This document shows positions 15,211-20,130 of a stretch of DNA of 20,130 nt, piece by piece. Position numbers and translations under genes: made by a program. Within the stretch, counting starts at the first letter, position 1. Every line of letters starts with the position of its first letter. Below the pieces are notes generated by a model. It was not told where the DNA came from. It made no database searches and was given only the letters and a program-made list of their open reading frames with translations. The stretch comes from Myxococcota bacterium (lineage in GTDB: Bacteria > Myxococcota_A > UBA9160 > PR03). The DNA lies in contig JASJBO010000046.1 of the NCBI GenBank assembly GCA_030066475.1, positions 1 through 20,130 on the forward strand, read 5' to 3'.

Positions 15211-16875
15211 TCAGTTCGACCAGTAGACGAACTCGTCGTCCGGCTCCCAGGTCTGCGAGAGGTCCTTGTCGATGAGGATCGGAAACGACCCCTGCGACGG
15301 CCAGAGCGGCTCGCGCTGCTCCGCGTCGTGCGCCGCAAGTGCCGCGCGCAGCTCGGCGACCTTCTCGGGGCGCTGGGCGGACAGGTCGTTGCGCTCGGTC
15401 GGGTCGGCCGCGAGGTCGAACAGCCAGGCGCGGCCCGGCGGGTCGCTCCAGTCGAGCTTCCAGCTCCCGACGCGGATGCTCTGCGACGCGCCGCTGCGCC
15501 AGACGAGCTGCTCGTGCGGCACGCCCTGCGCCTCGCCCCGCGCATACGGCACCAGGTCGACACCGTCGATGACCCGGTCGGCCGGGAGCGGCGCCCCCGC
15601 GGCGGCGGCAGCGGTCGCGAAGAGGTCGAAGTGCTGCACCGGGTGGTCCACACGCCGGCCGGCTGGAATGCGCCGCGGCCACTTGACGAAGAACGGCACG
15701 CGGATGCCGCCCTCGAACAAGGTGATCTTCCAGCCGCGGTACGGGTGGTTCACGTCGGGCAGGCCGATGTAGCCGGCTCCGCCGTTGTCGCTGGTGAAGA
15801 TCACCAGGGTGTCGTCCTCCAGGCCGTGCTCGCGCAGCGCCTCCAGCACCCGGCCCACGCCGCGATCGAGCGAGCGGATCATCGCTGCGTAGACGCGCTC
15901 GCGGTGCAGCTCGATGTGCGAGAGCGCGTCGTAGTCCTGGCGCAGGGCCTGGAGCGGGGTGTGGGGCGCCCAGTGCGCGAGGTAGAGGAAGAAGGGGCGC
16001 TCCCGGTTGGCCTCGATCACCTTCACGGCTTCGTCGGTGTAGTAGTCGGTGAGGTAGCCGGCGGGCTCGAAGGCGTCGCCGCCGCCGAACGAGGCGGCGT
16101 ACTTGAGCGCGTGCCACAGGAAGCGGTCGATCGGGTCGAAGTCCTGCTTGGCGTTCACCACGTCGGGGTGGTTCTCGGGCAGGTAGAGACCGCTCACCAT
16201 CAGCAGGCTCTCGTCGAAGCCCTGGTCGAGCGGCGCCATGCCGCCCGCCCGGCCGAGGTGCCACTTGCCGATGTGCACGGTGTGGTAGCCCTGCTCGCCC
16301 AGCAGCTCCGCGATGGTGATCTCGGAGGGCGGCATCCCCATCTCTTCGAAGGGGATCGTCTCGACGTTCTCGGCGCGAACCGGCTCGCGCAGTCGCGTCC
16401 GGTCCTGGTCGGCCATCATCCCCATCACGGTCATCATGCCCGGCGGCGTGGGCGTGAACTCGAAGCCGAAGCGGGTGCCGTAGCGCCCCGACATCAGCGC
16501 GGCGCGCGACGGCGCGCAGGTGCCGTTGGCGGCGTAGCCCTGCACGAAGTTGACTCCGTCGGCCGCGATCGAATCGATGTGCGGCGTGGGCACCGTGCCG
16601 CCGGCCACGCCGCCGCCGTCGAAGGTGAGGTCGTTCCAGCCGAGGTCGTCGGCGACGATCAGCACCACGTTCGGGGGGCGTTCGCCGGGCGGGCGGCCCT
16701 GGGGGTCGGCGCCGGTCGCCCACTGCACCGGCACGTTCGGCCCGACCGGGGTGCGGAGGTCCATCAGCACCCCGACCATCCGCAGCATCACGGCCGTGCG
16801 GTTGACCCAGACGAGGCCCGCGAGCACGAGGAGTCCCGCGAGCACCACCAGTCCGCGCCTGGCCCAGCGACCCAT
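15211..16875 (-). CDS. Membrane-anchored sulfatase (formylglycine type)
   Basis: A 554-residue arylsulfatase-family enzyme that would hydrolyse sulfate esters outside the cytoplasmic membrane. The N-terminal hydrophobic stretch VVLAGLLVLAGLVWV (about 10-24) is a signal anchor. The catalytic domain opens with NVVLIVADDLGWNDL (metal ligands D76, D77). It holds the sulfatase signature CAPSRAALMSGRYG, in which C120 is the residue converted to formylglycine, then GKWHLG and SDNGG. The C-terminal part, with WKLDWSDPP and LFDLAADPTERNDL, is typical. An activating enzyme is needed and is not in the window. The ATG at 16875 has GGAGGGGAGG in front; the much longer open frame upstream is a shadow of the GST gene. 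The substrate is unknown. Confidence 0.94.
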   Translation of the reverse strand: MGRWARRGLVVLAGLLVLAGLVWVNRTAVMLRMVGVLMDLRTPVGPNVPVQWATGADPQGRPPGERPPNVVLIVADDLGWNDLTFDGGGVAGGTVPTPHIDSIAADGVNFVQGYAANGTCAPSRAALMSGRYGTRFGFEFTPTPPGMMTVMGMMADQDRTRLREPVRAENVETIPFEEMGMPPSEITIAELLGEQGYHTVHIGKWHLGRAGGMAPLDQGFDESLLMVSGLYLPENHPDVVNAKQDFDPIDRFLWHALKYAASFGGGDAFEPAGYLTDYYTDEAVKVIEANRERPFFLYLAHWAPHTPLQALRQDYDALSHIELHRERVYAAMIRSLDRGVGRVLEALREHGLEDDTLVIFTSDNGGAGYIGLPDVNHPYRGWKITLFEGGIRVPFFVKWPRRIPAGRRVDHPVQHFDLFATAAAAAGAPLPADRVIDGVDLVPYARGEAQGVPHEQLVWRSGASQSIRVGSWKLDWSDPPGRAWLFDLAADPTERNDLSAQRPEKVAELRAALAAHDAEQREPLWPSQGSFPILIDKDLSQTWEPDDEFVYWSN

Positions 16876-16913
16876 CGCGCCTCCCCTCCGAGTCCCCTGC
16901 CGCCGCGCCGCGC

Positions 16914-17957
16914 TCAGCCGGCGAACAGGCTCTCGCAGCCCGTCCCGGCCAGCAGCCCGTCGACGAACTCGCGGTCGGCGGGCGCGAGCGCGCCGTACTC
17001 GTCGCGCAGCCAGCCCAGGCACTTGCGCTGGTAGCCGAACGGCTTCTGCCAGTAGGGCTGGCCGTCGATGGTGCAGCTCACCTTCTCGTCGCCCGCCTCG
17101 CACGCCGCCGCGTTCGCGACCATGAAGCGCGCATAGGTGCGCCCGATCTCGCCGAGCAGCTCGGCGATGTCGGCGCCGAGCTCGTCGCGCCCGAGCCAGC
17201 CGCCGCCGTCGTCCACCGGAAGCCCCGAGAGATCGTCCATCACGTCCACCCAGGCCATCACGCGCGGCGCCAGCCGGCGCGCCAGCGCCATCGACGCGGG
17301 CTCCACCTGGGTGAGCTGCGTGAGCTGGCCGTACAGCGCGAAGTCGCCCGCCGCGGGCCGCGCGCCGAACACGAACAGGTGCTTCGTCAGGCGGTCGCGC
17401 AGCAGCTCGATCAGACGCCGGTAGCTGGCCTCGATGATCGGGCCGGTCACCTCGATCGACCCGGCCACGACGCCGGAGAGCCGGTCGATCTGGCGCTGCG
17501 CGAAGGTCTTGCGGAACTGCGCCACCATGCTGTCGGGCACGCCCAGGTTCCACAGCGGCAGCACGTTGGAGGCGTGGTCGACGCACTCCTCGATGCCCCA
17601 GCGGTAGTGGAACATCTGCTTGGTCACCCACTCGTCGGCGTAGTCCTCCACCAGCGACGAGAGCAGCGCCACCACCGGGTCGGACGGGACCACCGAGCGC
17701 TCGCCGTGGAGCTGCTCGAGCTCGCGGATCAGGAACGTGGTGTCGCTGCCGGGGCGGTAGCTGCCGTCGGGCTGGGGGAAGTACAGCGCGGGCAGCAGCG
17801 GCAGCGGCGGCTTCGGCAGGTCGGGCCGCGCCGACTGCCCGGGCAGCCCCGCGATGCAGAACTGGTAGGGGATGCGCCGGTAGACCAGCACGGCCTTCAG
17901 CTTGCGGGTGTAGGGGGATCCGACGGCGCCCGAGATCAGGAACGGTTGCTGCGTCAT
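16914..17957 (-). CDS. Glutathione S-transferase-fold protein
   Basis: A 347-residue protein with an N-terminal thioredoxin-like domain (FLISGAVGSPYTRKLKAVLVYRR...LPALYFPQPDG...DTTFLIREL). This is followed by an all-helical GST-like domain containing LFVFGARPAAGDFALYGQL. S14/Y16 occupy the usual glutathione-activating region, but activity is not assured. At 347 residues it is longer than classical GSTs (about 210); the extra C-terminal 100 residues have three cysteines. It lies 38 bp upstream of the sulfatase on the same strand. No ribosome site precedes the ATG; instead a terminator hairpin ends 4 bases before it. The partner or substrate is unknown. Confidence 0.85.
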   Translation of the reverse strand: MTQQPFLISGAVGSPYTRKLKAVLVYRRIPYQFCIAGLPGQSARPDLPKPPLPLLPALYFPQPDGSYRPGSDTTFLIRELEQLHGERSVVPSDPVVALLSSLVEDYADEWVTKQMFHYRWGIEECVDHASNVLPLWNLGVPDSMVAQFRKTFAQRQIDRLSGVVAGSIEVTGPIIEASYRRLIELLRDRLTKHLFVFGARPAAGDFALYGQLTQLTQVEPASMALARRLAPRVMAWVDVMDDLSGLPVDDGGGWLGRDELGADIAELLGEIGRTYARFMVANAAACEAGDEKVSCTIDGQPYWQKPFGYQRKCLGWLRDEYGALAPADREFVDGLLAGTGCESLFAG

Positions 17958-17961
17958 GGCG

Positions 17962-17986
17962 AAAAAGTGGCACAGGCCCTGCCACT
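17962..17986 (-). terminator. Rho-independent terminator after the cyclase-like gene
   Basis: On the minus strand AGTGGCA, a 7-base loop GGGCCTG, and TGCCACT run directly into T residues: a 7-bp stem plus a T-tract. It lies about 160 bp downstream of the cyclase-like gene stop and ends 4 bases before the GST-like start codon. Confidence 0.75.
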
Positions 17987-18066
17987 ACTCCAGCCCCGGG
18001 GCGCGCCGCGTCGACGGCCCGCTAGAGGAGCGTGCGCGGCAGAAGCCCAACGCAAGCGCCCAGAGG

Positions 18067-18150
18067 GCGCGCGCAGCGAGCCGAAGGCGAGCGAAGTCCA
18101 TCGAGCTTGCGCGCGCAGTGAGGCGCAGCCGAACGAAGTCCACCAGCTAG
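18067..18150. repeat. Imperfect 42-bp tandem repeat (two units)
   Basis: Units 18067-18108 and 18109-18150 both begin GCGCGCGCAG and share CGAAGTCCA at the same offset, with scattered substitutions between. The second unit contains the TAG stop codon of the cyclase-like gene (18147-18149). Confidence 0.7.
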
Positions 18151-19172
18151 TCCTCGGGGACTCCGAAGCTCCGGATCCGAGCGAACCAGCGGCCCAGCGG
18201 ACCCGCGAGCTGCGCCTCCTCGTGCGGGCTGAGCTGCAGGCGGATCTCGCGCGCGACGCTGCGCGCGATCTCGCTCTGGAGCGCCAGCAGGCCCCGCACG
18301 TCGCGCTCGTAGGACTCGGCCCAGAGATGGCGGTCCTCGATCCCGTCGATCAGCTGGGCGGTGACCCGCACGCGGTCGCCCTCGCGGGCGGCGCTGCCCT
18401 CGATCACGCCGTCGACGCCGAGCTCGCGGGCGATCTCCGGAAGGGGCTTCCGCGAGTCCGCGTACTGCAGCACCGACGTGCGCGAGACCACCCGCAGCGA
18501 GCGGATCTTCGCCAGGTGCGAGATCAGCTGCTCGGTCATCCCATCGACGAAGTGCTGCTGCCCGGGATCGTCCGAGAGGTTGGCGAGCGGGAGCACCGCG
18601 AGCGACCGGATCGCCTCGCGACGCGAGCGCTCCCGGCCCGCTCCGGGCGAAGCGGGCGGCGGCCCCGGGCTTCCGCTGAGCTCGAAGATGTGGAGGGGCC
18701 GCTCCACGTTCTTCAAGCGCCGCCCCCCGATGGCGCGCGCCATGACGTGCCCCTGGTTCTTCACCGAGTCGAAGACCCGCCGGGTCACGTGGACGGTGCG
18801 AGGTGCCGCGGTCTCGCGCACCCGGGCGGCGACGTTCACGCCGTCCCCCAGGACCGCCTCGCCGCGGAACACCACGTCGCCCAGATCGATCCCGATGCGG
18901 AGCGTGAGGTCGCGCTCCGCGGCGGTCGCCTGCTGGAGCGCCAGCGCGCAGTTCACCGCGTCGAGGGCGCTCTGGAACACCGACAGCGACTCGTCGCCCC
19001 GCTCCTCGATCCAGCGGCCGCCGTAGGCCTCGACCAGGGGCAGCGCGACCTCGCGATGCCGCGCGCGCACCTCGATTCCGGCCGCCTCGTCCTCCGCCAT
19101 CAGGCGCGTGTAGCCCACCACGTCGGCGAACATCACGGCGGCGAGTCGGCGCTCCTCGGGCGGCTCGGTCAA
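18147..19172 (-). CDS. Class III nucleotide cyclase-like protein with TolB-like domain, short form
   Basis: A 341-residue protein. Residues about 8-125 form a class III adenylate/guanylate cyclase homology domain: FADVVGYTRLM (metal D17), ERGDESLSVF (metal D60), and GDGVNVAARV (D110, N113, R117). The position four residues before D60, usually the purine-selecting lysine, is E56, so cyclase activity or substrate is doubtful. A Pro/Gly-rich linker (about 168-185) leads to a TolB/FlgO-like domain, RSLAVLPLANLSDDPGQQHFVDGM..., seen in cyclase-TPR proteins. The TPR repeats that normally follow are absent and the protein ends GVPED. The start is taken as TTG 19172, with GGGGAGG 5 bases upstream and immediately before the domain; this choice is uncertain. 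The stop lies in a tandem repeat. Confidence 0.82.
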   Translation of the reverse strand: MTEPPEERRLAAVMFADVVGYTRLMAEDEAAGIEVRARHREVALPLVEAYGGRWIEERGDESLSVFQSALDAVNCALALQQATAAERDLTLRIGIDLGDVVFRGEAVLGDGVNVAARVRETAAPRTVHVTRRVFDSVKNQGHVMARAIGGRRLKNVERPLHIFELSGSPGPPPASPGAGRERSRREAIRSLAVLPLANLSDDPGQQHFVDGMTEQLISHLAKIRSLRVVSRTSVLQYADSRKPLPEIARELGVDGVIEGSAAREGDRVRVTAQLIDGIEDRHLWAESYERDVRGLLALQSEIARSVAREIRLQLSPHEEAQLAGPLGRWFARIRSFGVPED

Positions 19173-19288
19173 CGCGGCCTCCCCTTCGCTCGGGCCCCAT
19201 GAGGATAGACCGTGTCCAACGTGGGTTCCGTCCGCCGCCGGCACGCCGCCCGCTGCGGACCGCCCGCCCATCTGCGAAGCTCTCGGCC

Positions 19289-19906
19289 ATGTCCCTGGGC
19301 ACCTGGATCCGCCCGCGCCTGCTCGACTGGATGATGCGCCAGATGGACGACCTGCGGGCACCGACCGTCTCGCTTGCGGAGGGCGAGGTGCTCGAGATCG
19401 GCTTCGGCACGGGGCTGAACCTGGCGCACTACGGACCCGACGTGAAGTCGGTGGTGGCCGTCGACCCGAACGCCAACGAGGGCTTCGGGCCGACCCTGGA
19501 GCGGATCGCCGCCGCGTCGTTCCCGGTGGAGCGCCACGCGCTCGGCGCCGACGGCGGGCTGCCCTTCGACGCGGGCCGCTTCGACTGCGTCGTCAGCACC
19601 TGGACGCTGTGCTCGATCCCCGACCTCCCGGCCGCACTCGCGGAGCTGCATCGGCTGCTCAAGCCCGGTGGCCAGCTGGCGTTCGTCGAACACGGACGCG
19701 CTCCCGACACGGAGCCGCGCACGGTGCGCTGGCAGGACCGGCTGAACCCGCTGTGGCTGCGCCTCACGGGCGAGTGCAACATGAACCGTCCGATCGACCG
19801 CCTGGTCGAGGACGGAGGCTTCCGGCTGGCGGGGCTCGAGCGCTTCCGCCACGACGGCCCTGCGGTCCTCGCCCACATGTACCAGGGAATCGCCACGAAG
19901 GACTGA
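19289..19906 (+). CDS. Class I SAM-dependent methyltransferase
   Basis: A 205-residue Methyltransf_11/UbiE-like protein. Motif I is VLEIGFGTGLNLAHY (34-48), followed by VVAVDPNAN with the acidic ribose contact, then GGLPFDAGRFDCVVSTWTLCSI and the post-motif LLKPGGQLAFVEHG. It should transfer a methyl group from S-adenosylmethionine to a small molecule; the substrate cannot be told from sequence. The ATG at 19289 directly precedes the fold. An upstream in-frame ATG at 19199 would add a Pro/Arg-rich stretch with no support. It is divergent from the cyclase-like gene and is followed after 3 bp by the hydrolase gene. Confidence 0.88.
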   Translation: MSLGTWIRPRLLDWMMRQMDDLRAPTVSLAEGEVLEIGFGTGLNLAHYGPDVKSVVAVDPNANEGFGPTLERIAAASFPVERHALGADGGLPFDAGRFDCVVSTWTLCSIPDLPAALAELHRLLKPGGQLAFVEHGRAPDTEPRTVRWQDRLNPLWLRLTGECNMNRPIDRLVEDGGFRLAGLERFRHDGPAVLAHMYQGIATKD

Positions 19907-19909
19907 CGG

Positions 19910-20130
19910 GTGATCGCGCGGCGGCTCGTCGAACGCATCCTCTTCCAGCCGACCCCGGGCATCGACCTGTCTCCCGCACGGCTGGGCATCGAGGCCGAGG
20001 AGGTCTTCCTCACCACCGAGGACGGCGTGCGCATCCACGCCTTCCACGTCCTGGCCCCGCGCAGCAGCTCGCGCGCGATCCTGTTCCTGCACGGCAACGC
20101 GGGCAACGCGTCGCACCGGCTGCCCAACGC
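19910..20130 (+). CDS. Alpha/beta hydrolase (serine aminopeptidase S33-like), 5' part
   Basis: The 73 visible codons run off the window edge. LVERILFQPTPGIDLSP, then EEVFLTTEDGVRIHAFHV, then AILFLHGNAGNASHR match the start of Bem46/S33-type alpha/beta hydrolases, in which HGNAGN forms the oxyanion hole. The catalytic serine lies beyond the window. The start is GTG 19910, three bases after the methyltransferase stop, with AAGGA 7 bases upstream. The two genes are very likely co-transcribed. The substrate is unknown. Confidence 0.85.
   Translation, partial: MIARRLVERILFQPTPGIDLSPARLGIEAEEVFLTTEDGVRIHAFHVLAPRSSSRAILFLHGNAGNASHRLPN

Noticed and set aside
15211..17985. A 924-residue open frame that would fuse an upstream segment to the sulfatase
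   Set aside because: The extra N-terminal part is an out-of-phase reading of the GST-fold gene. The sulfatase has its own strong ribosome site and signal anchor at 16875.
1..20130. CRISPR arrays, tRNA or rRNA genes, toxin-antitoxin pairs, phage genes
   Set aside because: Nothing with regular spaced repeats, RNA gene landmarks, paired small toxin/antitoxin genes or phage structural motifs was seen.

Overview
The window is very GC-rich bacterial chromosome with densely packed genes. No rRNA, tRNA or CRISPR array is visible. The gene mix (xanthorhodopsin-type pump, wax ester synthase/DGAT, class III cyclase with a TolB-like domain, sulfatase, GST-fold protein) would fit an aquatic, high-GC 'deltaproteobacterial' lineage such as Myxococcota or Binatota. 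That taxonomic guess rests on gene content alone and is weak.

Left part (1-6917): a self-contained retinal phototrophy locus. A xanthorhodopsin-family proton pump gene and, 22 bp behind it, the start of an iron superoxide dismutase gene run leftward. A tightly overlapping operon crtE-crtI-crtB-crtY-blh runs rightward from the same intergenic region. Together these genes would take C15 prenyl diphosphate to GGPP, phytoene, lycopene, beta-carotene and retinal, and supply the opsin that binds it.

Middle (6918-8340): two decayed transposase genes, one integrase-core/IS481-like and one IS630-like. Both have lost parts of their catalytic core.

Next (8341-11764): ftsH, a DUF4149-type membrane protein and an uncharacterised 318-residue multi-pass membrane protein, all leftward. 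The main result of this reading is a 24-bp AT-rich motif that occurs four times in this GC-rich DNA: twice between the rhodopsin gene and crtE, once before ftsH, and once before the 318-aa/DUF4149 pair. At rhodopsin, crtE and ftsH it overlaps the -35 box of a recognisable sigma70-like promoter. It looks like the operator of one shared regulator, possibly a light-responsive one. The regulator gene is not in the window. The motif would tie FtsH and the two membrane proteins to the phototrophy genes.

Right part (11807-20130): apparently unrelated accessory and housekeeping genes. Leftward are a Cys-rich secreted protein, a WS/DGAT acyltransferase following a small exported protein, an anchored sulfatase following a GST-fold protein, and a short class III cyclase-like protein whose stop codon lies in a 42-bp tandem repeat. 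Rightward are a lipoprotein, a SAM methyltransferase and the start of an alpha/beta hydrolase cut by the window edge.
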